Shown one piece after another: positions 27,987 to 37,226 of a DNA stretch of 64,000 bases. The position numbers and the translations under genes are program-made. How positions within the stretch are numbered: the stretch's first letter is position 1; every line of letters starts with the position of its first letter. A model generated the notes under the pieces. That model searched no databases. It had not been told where the DNA came from and saw only the letters and a list, made by a program, of their open reading frames with translations. The stretch comes from Desulfofundulus thermosubterraneus DSM 16057 (GTDB taxonomy: Bacteria; Bacillota; Desulfotomaculia; Desulfotomaculales; Desulfovirgulaceae): assembly GCF_900142025.1 (NCBI RefSeq), contig NZ_FQZM01000015.1:17894-81893 (forward strand). Reading direction: 5' to 3'.

Positions 27987-28889
27987 TCATCGCCCGGAAT
28001 GGTGCTCGTGAACCATCGCCCGGCGCCACTTTTCCCGCAACACCCGGGCCAGCGCGTCGGCAAGAACCTCTTTGCCCCAACCTGCTTCCAGCGCTTCCAG
28101 CAGGACGGGAGCCGCCAGCCGTACCTCGTCGTGAGGACCTGGTAAAGCCACCAGAGTGGTTAATTCTACCTGACCTACTGCAATGCGCACACCGTCTTTC
28201 AAATGGCGTCCCTTTCCGGCGTGGAAATAGAGGATCCAGGGGGTCGCCGCCGTTGGGTCGAGCCGGGAAATGCTCTCCACCATCCAGTCTTTATCCTCCG
28301 CACCAACCCCGCCGGTGGTGATAACAAGGCCGTAACCATCTGCCACTGCCGACCGGAGGCGGCCGGTAATCAGATCCAGGTCGTCCGGCAGAATGCCTCC
28401 AAAACGCATCCGGTAGCCATGCTGCTCAAACAGGCTGATCAAATAAGGCGAATTTGTATCCTCAATCAGACCTTCCTGGACTTCCCGGCCGGAAGCAAAA
28501 ACCACCCCCCGCCGAGCCACACTGGCCCTTACCTGCTGCGCCAGGAGGGTGGAACGCTCCAGTAATTCCTCCCGCTGTTCCGGATCGGCGGCAATCAGGC
28601 CCAATATGCCCTGGGCGTGAATAGCCGTACCGGATGTAGCCCGTACCCCTGGTACGCGATTCAGGGCTGAAAGCAGTTCTTTTTCCCGCCCTACAATTTG
28701 TTCAGCCATCACTGTGCGCCGCATGATATCCAGCACAACCACCCGGTCCCGCACATCTACCACCATCACAGCTTCAGCAGGTAATCCTAATACACGGGCG
28801 GTAACAGCGGCTATTTCGTTAAGATTTGCCCCGTGAAGTTCAATACCGGTAATCCAGAGCTCGGTTTTTTGCAGCAGGTCGAGTTCCAA
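27987..28889 (-). CDS. Molybdopterin-binding (MoCF/CinA-like) protein
   Basis: A 300-residue protein. The C-terminal half is a MoCF-type molybdopterin-binding fold: VVFASGREVQEGLIEDTNSPYL-like strand and turn (about 127-148), DDLDLITGRL, then LVITTGGVGAEDKDWMVESI (about 182-201). The N-terminal half (about 1-120) has repeated Val/Asp strands and is less clear. Family members handle molybdopterin adenylation or metal insertion, or are CinA-like. Between two MoaD-like genes and two AOR genes it may help make tungstopterin; that role is inference. Confidence 0.8.
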   Translation of the reverse strand: MELDLLQKTELWITGIELHGANLNEIAAVTARVLGLPAEAVMVVDVRDRVVVLDIMRRTVMAEQIVGREKELLSALNRVPGVRATSGTAIHAQGILGLIAADPEQREELLERSTLLAQQVRASVARRGVVFASGREVQEGLIEDTNSPYLISLFEQHGYRMRFGGILPDDLDLITGRLRSAVADGYGLVITTGGVGAEDKDWMVESISRLDPTAATPWILYFHAGKGRHLKDGVRIAVGQVELTTLVALPGPHDEVRLAAPVLLEALEAGWGKEVLADALARVLREKWRRAMVHEHHSGR

Positions 28890-29014
28890 GAATAACCATC
28901 TCCTGATAAAGCTAAATTAAGATAAATGCCCCAACCGGAATAATAGTCGCTCAAGAAGCGCCAGCAGTGGTAGGAAATACACATCCAAAGTGTCATGAAA
29001 TTTTCCCACAGTTC

Positions 29015-29248
29015 TTACCCCCCGCTGGCCGCCGGGAGGAAAACAACCTCATCTCCCTCAACCAGCACATACTCTTCTCCCACCATTTTTCCATTAACGG
29101 AAACAAAGCGTACCTCATTTAAAGGCAGCCCTAAACGTTCCCGTAACTCTCTGATTGTCTCGCCTTCTTTTAGTTGAACAGGATGAAATTTGCTGAAGGC
29201 AGGGTAAGAAAAAGAAAGAATACCCAATAATTTTACCGTCACCTGCAT
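29015..29248 (-). CDS. MoaD/ThiS-like sulfur carrier 2
   Basis: A 77-residue ubiquitin-fold protein beginning MQVTVKLLGILSF and ending FLPAASGG with the C-terminal Gly-Gly. GETIRELRERLGLPLNEVR is the helix of the MoaD fold and VNGKMVGEEYVL the beta segment. Located between AOR-2 and the molybdopterin-binding protein on the same strand. Sequence differs strongly from MoaD-like 1, so each may serve its own AOR. Confidence 0.85.
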   Translation of the reverse strand: MQVTVKLLGILSFSYPAFSKFHPVQLKEGETIRELRERLGLPLNEVRFVSVNGKMVGEEYVLVEGDEVVFLPAASGG

Positions 29249-29270
29249 TTCTATCCAAACTCCTTTTTAC

Positions 29271-29400
29271 GGGTAAGTGTTTAGTCAACCCGATTGAGGA
29301 ACGGCGTTGTCCCGCTCACTCTTTTGCCGGTGAGTGCTGGGTTGCCGGGTGCTGTCACCGGCGCTCCGCAAAATCGTTCGCTCTGGACAACGCCGTTCCT
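29271..29400. repeat. Dispersed palindromic repeat, copy C
   Basis: A perfect 16-base inverted repeat, aggaacggcgttgtcc (29297-29312) and ggacaacgccgttcct (29385-29400), encloses a second one, gccggtga (29326-29333) and tcaccggc (29355-29362). The start gtaagtgtttagtcaaccc and the gtgagtgctggg block (29330-29341) match copy A. It lies between AOR-2 and MoaD-like 2 on the island. Confidence 0.8.
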
Positions 29401-29515
29401 TTGCAGTTAACGGCAGTTTTGCTGAACTTTTACTTTTACGGGAGCTCAGGGCGAATTTATACACAGCCGCTATATGTCATGGAGGAACAGCGGTAATGAA
29501 GCTACCCTTTCTATG

Positions 29516-31399
29516 TTAGTTTATCGCAAATTCCAGGCCCAGCTCCCTCAGTTTTTCGGGAGCAGGAAGGCCGGTCTGCCTGTCCCAACCCATGGTCTCA
29601 TAATACGCATCCAGCATAGCATCCAGATTCTCCACCCTGGCCCCTGCGGAAGGACCATCCGGGATGGCCTGAGTAAACCGTCCGGGTAACTTATCGTCCT
29701 TGCGGGTGAAACCTTCACGGGCGTTAAAACACCGCTTAAGATTCCAGGAACGCTCTGCTGCCGTCATTAGTTCTGCTGCTGTTACGTCCCACCCGGTGAG
29801 AGCACTGACAATCTCGGCGTAAAGTTGCGGCGTGATGCAGCTGCCTTCAGTACCCCACGAGTAGAAGATACATGCCCCCAGGATTTCGCTGATTTCACCT
29901 TGCAACGCCACATATCGGTAAACAACGCCTTTCTGCGGCGATTCATCCTGCATCCCTGTGGGCGGCCAGGGCAACCCGAATTCCTTCATGCCGCAATCAA
30001 GTTGCCCAAAATCCCAGGTGCTTGCCCAGTTGGGGTGCATATGACAGCCCCCCCGTGGAGAAACGGCATACTGCACAGCAAGCACCTTAGATTCAGAACG
30101 GGGCTCGTGAGCCGGCAGTTCAAGTCCTTTCACATGGATAGCTGCTTCTTCGGCAGCAGGACCGAGCTGTTCAGCCATACGTTTTACACCCTGGGCCAGC
30201 AATGCACCAATTCCTTCCCGGTGGGCAATTTTTTCTACCAATTTTACCATTACTTCTCCATCGCCCCACCGCAAAGGCATTCCTTCCGTGTCCCTGTCAG
30301 TTAGCAACCCCTTTTCATAACACTCCATAGCAAAAGCAATGCTCATGCCCGTACTAATAGTATCCAAACCATAAACATTACACAGGTAATTGCCTCTAAT
30401 AATAGCCTCCAGGTCGGCAACCCCACAAATGGGCCCCAGCATATCTACAGTTTCGTATTCCGGACCCTCCATGGGAGGCGTAGCAAACTTTCCATTACCC
30501 ACTGAGGTATAACGCCCGCAGGCAAAGCTGCAACCATAACAAGCCCGCCGTTTAATTTGATATTTCCGGTTGAGAGTTTCACCTGAGACCTGATCGGCTT
30601 GTTCAAAATATGCCGTATGGAAGTTCTTTGTCGGCAGGATCCCCAGGCTGTTGTTTAACGATACCAGGCCAACCGTACCCAGAGAAGGAATACTGCCGAA
30701 GGGGTAATTCTTTAACCACTGCTCTGCCTTCTCAACGGCCTCCGCAAATTCCTTGGGATGGGCCACTTTAATACCGCCACGGCCATTCACCACAACCGCC
30801 TTCAAATTTTTACTGCCGAACACTGCTCCAATACCGCCGCGACCGGCAGCCCGTCCCCTATCATTGATCAAAGCAGCATACAGAACCCCATTTTCGCCCG
30901 CCTGTCCTATGGCAGCCACAGAGATTTCAGGATCATCAAGTTCGCGAATCAGGGCATCTGTAGTTTCTTCAACGTTAAGCCCCCACAAGTGTTTAGCGGG
31001 TTTGATCTCCACCTCACCATCGTGGATATACACGTAGACAGGCTCTTCTGCCTTACCTTCAATGACCACAAAGTCAAACCCCGCATACTTAAGCTTTGGA
31101 CCAAAAGCCCCCCCTGACCGGGCCTGATTCCAGGTGCCGGTCAAAGGTGACTTGTAGCACACCTCATAGCTTCCACCGCTGGGACAAAGGGTACCGGTTA
31201 CTGCACCAGTGGCCAGCACCACTTTAGCTTCCGGAGACAGAGGATCAATGCCACCGGGCATTTCCTGATAGAGAAGTCTGGCTGCATAGCCAACACAACC
31301 CATATACTTGCGCAATTCATTTTTATCCAGTTCCTCTACCTTGAATTCACCACTGGTCAGGTTAACCCGTAGCAGTTTACCGGCAAATCCGTACCACAT
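29516..31399 (-). CDS. Aldehyde:ferredoxin oxidoreductase AOR-2
   Basis: A 627-residue AOR-family enzyme. It starts MWYGFAGKLLRVNLTSGEFK and has the pterin-binding blocks GCVGYAARLLYQEMPGG, GAVTGTLCPSGGSYEVCYKS and SKNLKAVVVNGRGG. [4Fe-4S] ligands are CYGCSFACGR (about 288-297) and the later Cys in EILGACIFYSWG. It is only 13 bp downstream of the polyferredoxin gene, which probably takes its electrons. The C-terminus (DAYYETMGWDRQTGLPAPEK) is typical. Confidence 0.95.
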   Translation of the reverse strand: MWYGFAGKLLRVNLTSGEFKVEELDKNELRKYMGCVGYAARLLYQEMPGGIDPLSPEAKVVLATGAVTGTLCPSGGSYEVCYKSPLTGTWNQARSGGAFGPKLKYAGFDFVVIEGKAEEPVYVYIHDGEVEIKPAKHLWGLNVEETTDALIRELDDPEISVAAIGQAGENGVLYAALINDRGRAAGRGGIGAVFGSKNLKAVVVNGRGGIKVAHPKEFAEAVEKAEQWLKNYPFGSIPSLGTVGLVSLNNSLGILPTKNFHTAYFEQADQVSGETLNRKYQIKRRACYGCSFACGRYTSVGNGKFATPPMEGPEYETVDMLGPICGVADLEAIIRGNYLCNVYGLDTISTGMSIAFAMECYEKGLLTDRDTEGMPLRWGDGEVMVKLVEKIAHREGIGALLAQGVKRMAEQLGPAAEEAAIHVKGLELPAHEPRSESKVLAVQYAVSPRGGCHMHPNWASTWDFGQLDCGMKEFGLPWPPTGMQDESPQKGVVYRYVALQGEISEILGACIFYSWGTEGSCITPQLYAEIVSALTGWDVTAAELMTAAERSWNLKRCFNAREGFTRKDDKLPGRFTQAIPDGPSAGARVENLDAMLDAYYETMGWDRQTGLPAPEKLRELGLEFAIN

Positions 31400-31412
31400 T
31401 AACCAGCACCTC

Positions 31413-31874
31413 CTATCTGATCCTTACTGCGTGGGCCATAGCCCAAATCTCCCGGCGCCTGGCCGCAGCTTTACCTGCATCCTCGTATCGAAGAGCACCA
31501 TGCGGGCAATGGCTGACACATGCCGGTGAACCGGAGCACAGGTCACACTTGGCCGCTACATCTGTTTCTTCATCAACTCTGAGCACTCCATAAGGGCAAA
31601 CCTTCACACAGGTACCGCAGCCGGTGCAAAGATTTTCATCCACTACCACCGCATCAGTAGCTCCATCCCGCTTAAGTGCTCCGGTGGGGCAAACATCTAT
31701 ACATAAGCCACACTGCATACATACCACGGGCACATCCACCGCCGGCTCCCGTCGTATCACATAAACATTACTGCGGGAAGGATTTATTTCACCATATTTA
31801 GTTAGCGAGCACCACATTTCACAGCGATGGCACCCGGTGCATAAAGACGGGTCCACTACCAGCACCTTAGACAC
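31413..31874 (-). CDS. Four-cluster [4Fe-4S] ferredoxin subunit for AOR-2
   Basis: A 153-residue iron-sulfur protein of the HycB/DMSO-reductase-B type. Cysteine groups: CTGCHRCEMWC (about 12-22), CMQCGLCIDVCP (about 52-63), CTGCGTCVKVCP (about 83-94) and CDLCSGSPACVSHCP (about 110-124), consistent with four [4Fe-4S] clusters. It would carry electrons between AOR-2 and a further acceptor; no acceptor subunit is next to it. Transcribed with AOR-2. Confidence 0.9.
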   Translation of the reverse strand: MSKVLVVDPSLCTGCHRCEMWCSLTKYGEINPSRSNVYVIRREPAVDVPVVCMQCGLCIDVCPTGALKRDGATDAVVVDENLCTGCGTCVKVCPYGVLRVDEETDVAAKCDLCSGSPACVSHCPHGALRYEDAGKAAARRREIWAMAHAVRIR

Positions 31875-31964
31875 GCGTGGTCACCTCCAGAACATAATTA
31901 TCAATGCAGGGAAAGGGAGCAGGGAGACAAAAAACTTTCTCACCTACTCCCAAAGCCCTGGGCT

Positions 31965-33167
31965 TTAATATAGTTTATCCCCAAGACGGCCTTCATAACT
32001 TCTGGTCAGCAGTTCTACTGCCGCCTCTCTGGTCATTGGCCGCTTGGACCAGCCGTAAAAAGCGGTAATCCATGGGCTCTCAACCATCATCTTGGCTAAC
32101 ATTGGAATATCTTCCTTCTTACCGAATGGTGCCCAGGTAGTGGGAAGACCAACATCTTCCAGCAACTGTTTGACCGCTTGTACAGCAACCTGGGCAGCCT
32201 GGCGGACGCTCATGCCAGCGGTATTCTGACCTAAAGCCACGGCAATGCGAGCCAGCTTCTCCATGCAGTGCCCCATGTTATACTCCATCGCGTAGGGCAG
32301 GGCTACTGCACAACCAACACCATGCGGTACATGGTATACGGAACCTAATGTATGTGCCAGAGCATGCCCCTCTACGATACCTGGATCATTAAAAGCCATG
32401 CCGGCCATCATTGAAGCATAAGCCATCTTGACCCGGGCTTCCAGGTTATCCCCTTCGTAAACGGCCACCGGCAGGGCCTCTGCGATGAACTCAACCGCCT
32501 TAAGAGCAATTGCATCAGTAAGCGGGTTTTCCTGCCTGGCCATCATCGTCTCAATGGCATGCGACAGGGCGTCAGCACCCGTAGAAGCAGTAACTTTAGG
32601 CGGCATACTTACAGTCAGGGTAGGATCCACCAAAGCCATATCCGGCAGGATGGTCGGCGTAGCGAAGAAGCCTTTAATACCATCTTTAGCAAAGGTTACT
32701 ACAGAATACATCGTACATTCGGTACCGGTTCCAGACGTGGTGGGAACGGCAATAATAGGCGCACCCTTTTTGGGGAAGGTGGTATTAACCAGATAATCCT
32801 CAGTTTTACCCGGCAGCACCAGGAGCTGAGCAACCACCTTGGCGATGTCGATAGCACTACCGCCACCCAGACCAATTACGAAGCTGCCAGCTTCCTTACG
32901 GGCAAAGTCAGCAGCCTGGTCACAGACCACATTATCCGGCTCGGGTTTACCCTGGTCAAAAACCGCTGCTTCAAATCCATCCTTCTTGAGGGCCTGGACT
33001 ACCCGAGCAGCGATCCCCGCCTGAGCTACCCCGGGATCAGTTACAATGATAGCCTTTCCGCTTATACCCATTTCTTTGATATACTGGCCAATGTTGTCTA
33101 CGGCATTTACACCAAACACTACTTTTTGAGGGGTATAGTATTGAACCACTTTGAGCATTGGGAACAT
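31965..33167 (-). CDS. Iron-containing alcohol dehydrogenase 1
   Basis: A 400-residue group III Fe-ADH. Motifs: VIGLGGGSAIDIAKVVAQLL (about 104-123), VPTTSGTGTECTMYSVVTF (about 150-168), ligands in DALSHAIETMMA (about 208) and EGHALAHTLGSVYHVPHGVG (about 270-289). It is the first gene after a long regulatory gap carrying two operator-like palindromes, so it probably opens the alcohol/aldehyde operon. Differs from alcohol dehydrogenase 2 (24.4-25.5 kb). Confidence 0.93.
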   Translation of the reverse strand: MFPMLKVVQYYTPQKVVFGVNAVDNIGQYIKEMGISGKAIIVTDPGVAQAGIAARVVQALKKDGFEAAVFDQGKPEPDNVVCDQAADFARKEAGSFVIGLGGGSAIDIAKVVAQLLVLPGKTEDYLVNTTFPKKGAPIIAVPTTSGTGTECTMYSVVTFAKDGIKGFFATPTILPDMALVDPTLTVSMPPKVTASTGADALSHAIETMMARQENPLTDAIALKAVEFIAEALPVAVYEGDNLEARVKMAYASMMAGMAFNDPGIVEGHALAHTLGSVYHVPHGVGCAVALPYAMEYNMGHCMEKLARIAVALGQNTAGMSVRQAAQVAVQAVKQLLEDVGLPTTWAPFGKKEDIPMLAKMMVESPWITAFYGWSKRPMTREAAVELLTRSYEGRLGDKLY

Positions 33168-33313
33168 AATAATACAACCTCCTTAAACATTAGTATTTTC
33201 CCATGAGACTTAAACTACCACAAGCACTACCGTTGAATTTACTTTTACCTCCAGGTCTCGCTATCTTTTCTCAAAACTCACCTCCTCAGGTTTCTTTAAA
33301 GCTCGCCAGGTTT

Positions 33314-33330
33314 GTTTGACAATGCCAAAC
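33314..33330. promoter_or_regulatory. Operator-like palindrome 1
   Basis: gtttgacaatgccaaac: GTTTG and CAAAC arms 7 bp apart, followed by the flank tctattctgttt that is shared with site 2. Candidate binding site for the island's IclR regulator; inference. Confidence 0.5.
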
Positions 33331-33390
33331 TCTATTCTGTTTATAGCAACTAAAGACCCCGCCGCTCTGAGAAACGCCGACCCTTCACGT

Positions 33391-33407
33391 GTTTGACATT
33401 AACAAAC
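33391..33407. promoter_or_regulatory. Operator-like palindrome 2
   Basis: gtttgacattaacaaac, arms identical to site 1, 77 bp away, about seven helical turns, with the same flank tctattctgttt. Confidence 0.5.
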
Positions 33408-33585
33408 TCTATTCTGTTTTTCTTATAGTTATTATTGTTCGACATTATTTTTAAAACTCCTTCCATTCTACCTAAAAATTTTTAAATAATTTTTATAGTA
33501 ATCGTGATAAAGATGCTCAGGCACAAGGGCCCGGTTTCTTTTCGGAACCGAACCCCCATTGCTGTATGGCATATCAAGCAGTTTA

Positions 33586-34611
33586 TCAACCAGCCACGAC
33601 CTGTTTATTCTGAGCCATCTCGTAAGCCACGTCAATAATGTAGTCTTCCTGACCGCCTACAATCTTGCGGCTCCCCAGTTCCATCAAAATGTCCCGCGGA
33701 TCCAGGCCAAACTTCTCCGCCGCCCGGTAGGTGTGCAGAAGGAAACTGGAGTACACGCCGGCATAACCCAGCATGATGGACGCATTATCGATCACCTGCG
33801 GGCGGCGCATCATGGGCTCCAGAACAGTGGCAGCATCCATGATCTTATAGAGATCCACATCTACCTCGCAGCCAACCTTTTTGAGGGCTGCCGCCAGCAC
33901 CTCGGTAGGCGCGTTACCTGCCCCGGCTCCCAGGCCGCGCAGGGTCCCATCCACTACCGTGGCCCCGGCTTCCACTGCTGCCAGTGTATTGCCGATGGCC
34001 AGTCCCAGGTTATTATGGGCATGGAAACCCACCGGAATCTTCAGGCAGGAGCGCACGTAACCAACCTTTTCCTTAACCTCCGGCGGGGTCATGGCCCCGG
34101 CCGAGTCCACCACGTAGACCACGTCCGCACCGTAACTTTCCATCAACCTGGCCTGCTCGGCAATCTTCTCCTTGTCTACGGTGTGGGACATCATCAGAAA
34201 GCCTACTACTTCCGCCCCCATCTCTTTGGCCAGGCCCATGTGCTCTTCCGATATATCCGCCTCGGTAACGTGGGTGGCTATGCGGAAGACCTTTACTCCG
34301 GCCTTCACTGCCATCTGCATGTCCTTACAAGTACCAATACCAGGCAGTACCAGGGCTGCCAGCTTTGCCCGCTTGAGCACTGGAGCAACTGCGCGCAGAT
34401 ACTCCTCGTCTGTAGCCGCGGCAAACCCGTACTGGAATGAATAACCGGCCAGGCCGTCGCCGTGAGAAACTTCGATCACTTCCACGCCGGCCTCATCCAG
34501 GGCGGCCGCCACCCTGGCCATCTGTTCCGGGGTGAACTGGTGGGCCATGGCGTGCATCCCGTCCCGCAAGGTGGTGTCCATAATTCTGATCTTAGGCACA
34601 GCTTTCCACAT
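33586..34611 (-). CDS. dmpG: 4-hydroxy-2-oxovalerate aldolase
   Basis: A 341-residue class II pyruvate aldolase that splits 4-hydroxy-2-oxovalerate into pyruvate and acetaldehyde. Motifs: [20 protein letters not shown] (metal and substrate residues, about 8-27), [15 protein letters not shown] (about 168-182) and [20 protein letters not shown] (about 197-216) with the metal-binding HxHN pair. C-terminal channel domain present. Its start overlaps the end of the acetaldehyde dehydrogenase gene by 20 bp; the two enzymes form a channelling complex in known systems. Confidence 0.95.
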   Translation of the reverse strand: MWKAVPKIRIMDTTLRDGMHAMAHQFTPEQMARVAAALDEAGVEVIEVSHGDGLAGYSFQYGFAAATDEEYLRAVAPVLKRAKLAALVLPGIGTCKDMQMAVKAGVKVFRIATHVTEADISEEHMGLAKEMGAEVVGFLMMSHTVDKEKIAEQARLMESYGADVVYVVDSAGAMTPPEVKEKVGYVRSCLKIPVGFHAHNNLGLAIGNTLAAVEAGATVVDGTLRGLGAGAGNAPTEVLAAALKKVGCEVDVDLYKIMDAATVLEPMMRRPQVIDNASIMLGYAGVYSSFLLHTYRAAEKFGLDPRDILMELGSRKIVGGQEDYIIDVAYEMAQNKQVVAG

Positions 34612-35488
34612 CCTTCCGACTGTAAATCCCCAGCAGGCGCATGGCCATCAACTCGCCCACCCGTGCAGCAGCCGAAGTCATAATGTCCAGGTTGCCCGCA
34701 TAAGTGGGCAGGAAGTCCCCCGCCCCGGTCACTTCGATGATCGTAGTCACCTTGTTTCCTTCCACCAGCGGCTCTACCCGGAGCCGGTAACCGGGAACGT
34801 ACTCCTGAATGCGCCGTACCATGTCGAGTACTGCAGCGCGAATTTTATCCTCATCCGGACGCTCCACCAGAGTGTAGATGGTGTTATGCATCATAATTGG
34901 GGGCTCGGCCGGATTAAGGATAATAATGGCCTTGCCCTTTTGAGCTCCACCCACCACTTCCAGAGCTTTGGCCGTGGTCTCAGTAAACTCATCGATATTC
35001 TGGCGCGTACCCGGCCCAGCGCTCTTGCTGGCAATGGAGGAAACGATTTCCGCATACTGGACACCTGCAACGCGGTTAATGGCTGCTACGATGGGCACGG
35101 TGGCCTGACCACCGCAGGTAACCATGTTCACGTTCATGGCATCCAGATGCTGATCTATGTTAACCACCGGGACCACGTAAGGACCCACCGCCGCCGGAGT
35201 GAGGTCGATGGCAATTTTGCCCGCCTCCCGCAACAGGGGAGCATGTTTGAGATGAGGCTTGGCTCCGGTAGCGTCAAAGACAATCTTGATCTCCGGTTCC
35301 CGCAATACTGCGTCGATCCCTTCGTGTGAGGCTTTAATGCCCAGTGATCTGGCCCGGGCCAGGCCCTCGGATTCCGGGTAAATTCCCACCATCATGGCTA
35401 CTTCCACGTATTTGCTGCGCGACAGTTTGTACATCAGGTCGGTACCGATGTTACCCGGCCCGACGATAGCTGCCTTTATTTTTTCCAA
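34592..35488 (-). CDS. dmpF: Acetaldehyde dehydrogenase (acylating)
   Basis: A 298-residue CoA- and NAD-dependent enzyme that turns acetaldehyde into acetyl-CoA. It starts [20 protein letters not shown], the Rossmann motif, and has the catalytic Cys in [20 protein letters not shown] (about 121-140). The start is TTG with GAGGAGG 8 nt upstream. It is in the same operon as the aldolase, so acetaldehyde is probably passed directly between them. Confidence 0.95.
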   Translation of the reverse strand: MEKIKAAIVGPGNIGTDLMYKLSRSKYVEVAMMVGIYPESEGLARARSLGIKASHEGIDAVLREPEIKIVFDATGAKPHLKHAPLLREAGKIAIDLTPAAVGPYVVPVVNIDQHLDAMNVNMVTCGGQATVPIVAAINRVAGVQYAEIVSSIASKSAGPGTRQNIDEFTETTAKALEVVGGAQKGKAIIILNPAEPPIMMHNTIYTLVERPDEDKIRAAVLDMVRRIQEYVPGYRLRVEPLVEGNKVTTIIEVTGAGDFLPTYAGNLDIMTSAAARVGELMAMRLLGIYSRKDVESCA

Positions 35489-35514
35489 GAGAACATCCTC
35501 CTCAAAGTTGAAAA

Positions 35515-36297
35515 TTAAGCATCTACAAATCTTGCGGTTACCGTGCCCAGGCGGTCGAAAGAAGCGCGGATCACCGAACCGGGACTCACCGCCACTGCCT
35601 GGGTGAACGAACCGGAAAGCACCACCATACCCGGCTCCAGGCTCAACCCGTAGCGAGCCACCGCGTTGGCCAGCCAGGCCACCGCCGCCGCCGGGTGGCC
35701 AAGCACTGCGGCTCCCGCCCCGGTAGCAAAGACTTCCCCATCCTTTTCCAATACCAGCCCGAGCAGGCGCAAGTCCAACCCTTCCACCGGCATTAACGTC
35801 CCACCCAGAATAATGGCCGCCGAGGAAGCATTGTCGGCAATGGTATCCTGAATTTTTATTTTCCAGTCCCTGATTCTACTGTCAATAATCTCTAACGCGG
35901 GCATTATTCCCGCCGTGGCCCGTAATACATCGGCCACGGTAACCCCGGGGCCGGTTAGCCGCTCCCGCAGCACAAAAGCTATTTCTGCTTCTACCCTGGG
36001 CTGAATCAGCCTCGACAGGCGTACCGGCTCACCCTCGATCAGCACCATGGTGTCCAGAATATGACCATAATCTGGCTCATAAACCCCCAGCATCTGTTGC
36101 ATGGCCCTGCTGGTCAGGCCAATCTTCATCCCCACCACCCTTTGGCCCCGGGCACACTTGCGTTCTATTACCTTCAATTGAATCTGATAGGCCGTGGGAA
36201 TATCTATTTCCGGCCAGGCTGCTGTCAGCGGTTCGATGGGCATTCCAGTTTCTTCAGCCTGCAGTAACCGCCCGGCCCATTCTTCAATTCGCAGCAT
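35515..36297 (-). CDS. 2-keto-4-pentenoate hydratase or oxalocrotonate decarboxylase family
   Basis: A 260-residue metal-dependent enzyme of the DmpE/DmpH (FAH-like) family. Visible: [20 protein letters not shown] (about 54-73), [20 protein letters not shown] (about 98-117, two Glu metal ligands), [16 protein letters not shown] (about 132-147) and the C-terminal [12 protein letters not shown]. Motifs do not separate hydratase from decarboxylase. Context favours hydration of 2-hydroxypentadienoate to feed the adjacent aldolase. Confidence 0.85.
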   Translation of the reverse strand: MLRIEEWAGRLLQAEETGMPIEPLTAAWPEIDIPTAYQIQLKVIERKCARGQRVVGMKIGLTSRAMQQMLGVYEPDYGHILDTMVLIEGEPVRLSRLIQPRVEAEIAFVLRERLTGPGVTVADVLRATAGIMPALEIIDSRIRDWKIKIQDTIADNASSAAIILGGTLMPVEGLDLRLLGLVLEKDGEVFATGAGAAVLGHPAAAVAWLANAVARYGLSLEPGMVVLSGSFTQAVAVSPGSVIRASFDRLGTVTARFVDA

Positions 36298-36381
36298 GGT
36301 CTCAACCCCATCTATTTGATATTGAAGAACAATGTTTTGGGATTATGCAAAATTAGAAGGACATCATGTCGGTACTGCACC

Positions 36382-37203
36382 CTACGCTGGCCCCAGAACC
36401 TCAAAGCGCAGATCAGCCAGTGGGGCATCCAGCACTGAACGCCCTATATCTATAATGTCTACATCCAGCTCTGCTATGGCCGGCAGATCCTCCCTGGTAA
36501 TTCCCCCGGAAAAAGCAAGGCGCACTCTCTGCCGCCATCCACTCCCGCGCAGGTACCCGGCCACCCTGGTCACATCTTCCACGCGGCCGGTGTCTACCAT
36601 TAAGACGGCAGCTCCATTGATTACCGCCTGGGCAGCCTCTTCGGTAATGTCGCCCCACTCACCGCGCAGCTGGATGACCTTTTCACCAGGCAGAGCCGCT
36701 ACCGCCTGCAGGGTGCCGGAGATACCTCCAAACATACGGATATAGTTTTTATCCAGGTAGATGAAGGGAGCATCAAGGATCCGGGTGGCCACACCGCCCA
36801 CTGCCGCAGCCCGGCGCAAATTCTGGCGCCAGGGCAAAGGTAGCTTTTTCCATCCCCCACACACCACCCGGATACGACCGGGAAGCATCTCACGGAATGA
36901 ACGGGCGGCGGTGGCTACGCCGGAAGCCTTGCCGATCCAACCCAGCACTCGATCTTCGGCTACGGCCAGGGCCAGGGCCGGCCCGGTAAGTGTGAGTACC
37001 GCCTGACCGGCCAGCACACTCATTCCCTCCCGCACCTGGCTCCGTACCTCCAGTTCCAGAGAACTGGCTTCATTTTCACTTTCGATCAGGCCGGCCACCA
37101 CCGCCGGCTGGTTAAAGACCACCCCGGCCTGGAAGATACGATTTTCCATCCCTTTGAAGATGGAACAGCGAATATCATCGGGAGGGAGAATGTGCTTTCC
37201 CAT
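36382..37203 (-). CDS. NadC-like protein with altered catalytic residues
   Basis: A 273-residue protein of the quinolinate phosphoribosyltransferase fold (N-terminal alpha/beta, then barrel). Where NadC has TRKTTPGLR there is CGGWKKLPLP (about 125-134), and where NadC has a KDNH signature there is YLDKNYIRMFGG (about 159-170). The end FSGGITREDLPAIAELDVDI resembles the family end. It starts MGKHILPPDD; ATG at 37203 follows AGGAGG by 9 nt. Function unknown; unlikely to make NAD given its place among catabolic genes. Confidence 0.65.
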   Translation of the reverse strand: MGKHILPPDDIRCSIFKGMENRIFQAGVVFNQPAVVAGLIESENEASSLELEVRSQVREGMSVLAGQAVLTLTGPALALAVAEDRVLGWIGKASGVATAARSFREMLPGRIRVVCGGWKKLPLPWRQNLRRAAAVGGVATRILDAPFIYLDKNYIRMFGGISGTLQAVAALPGEKVIQLRGEWGDITEEAAQAVINGAAVLMVDTGRVEDVTRVAGYLRGSGWRQRVRLAFSGGITREDLPAIAELDVDIIDIGRSVLDAPLADLRFEVLGPA

Positions 37204-37226
37204 TTGAGCCAACCTCCTGCCACTCC

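Larger units (their letters stand above)
33168..33585. other. Regulatory gap before the alcohol dehydrogenase operon
   Basis: About 420 bp with no gene, AT-rich compared with its neighbours. It contains the two GTTTG-N7-CAAAC palindromes and their shared right flank CTCTATTCTGTTT, and a TTCGACATTAT block (33438-33448) that recurs before iclR. No clear promoter was found on the minus strand. Confidence 0.6.

Noticed and set aside
27817..28080. 87-residue minus-strand frame with a hydrophobic stretch
   Set aside because: It overlaps the end of the pterin-binding protein in another frame and has no recognisable domain.
33316..33421. TTGACA boxes in the two palindromes read as plus-strand promoters
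   Set aside because: The -10 candidates 17 bp downstream (gtttat, gttttt) are poor and no plus-strand gene follows; operator sites fit better.
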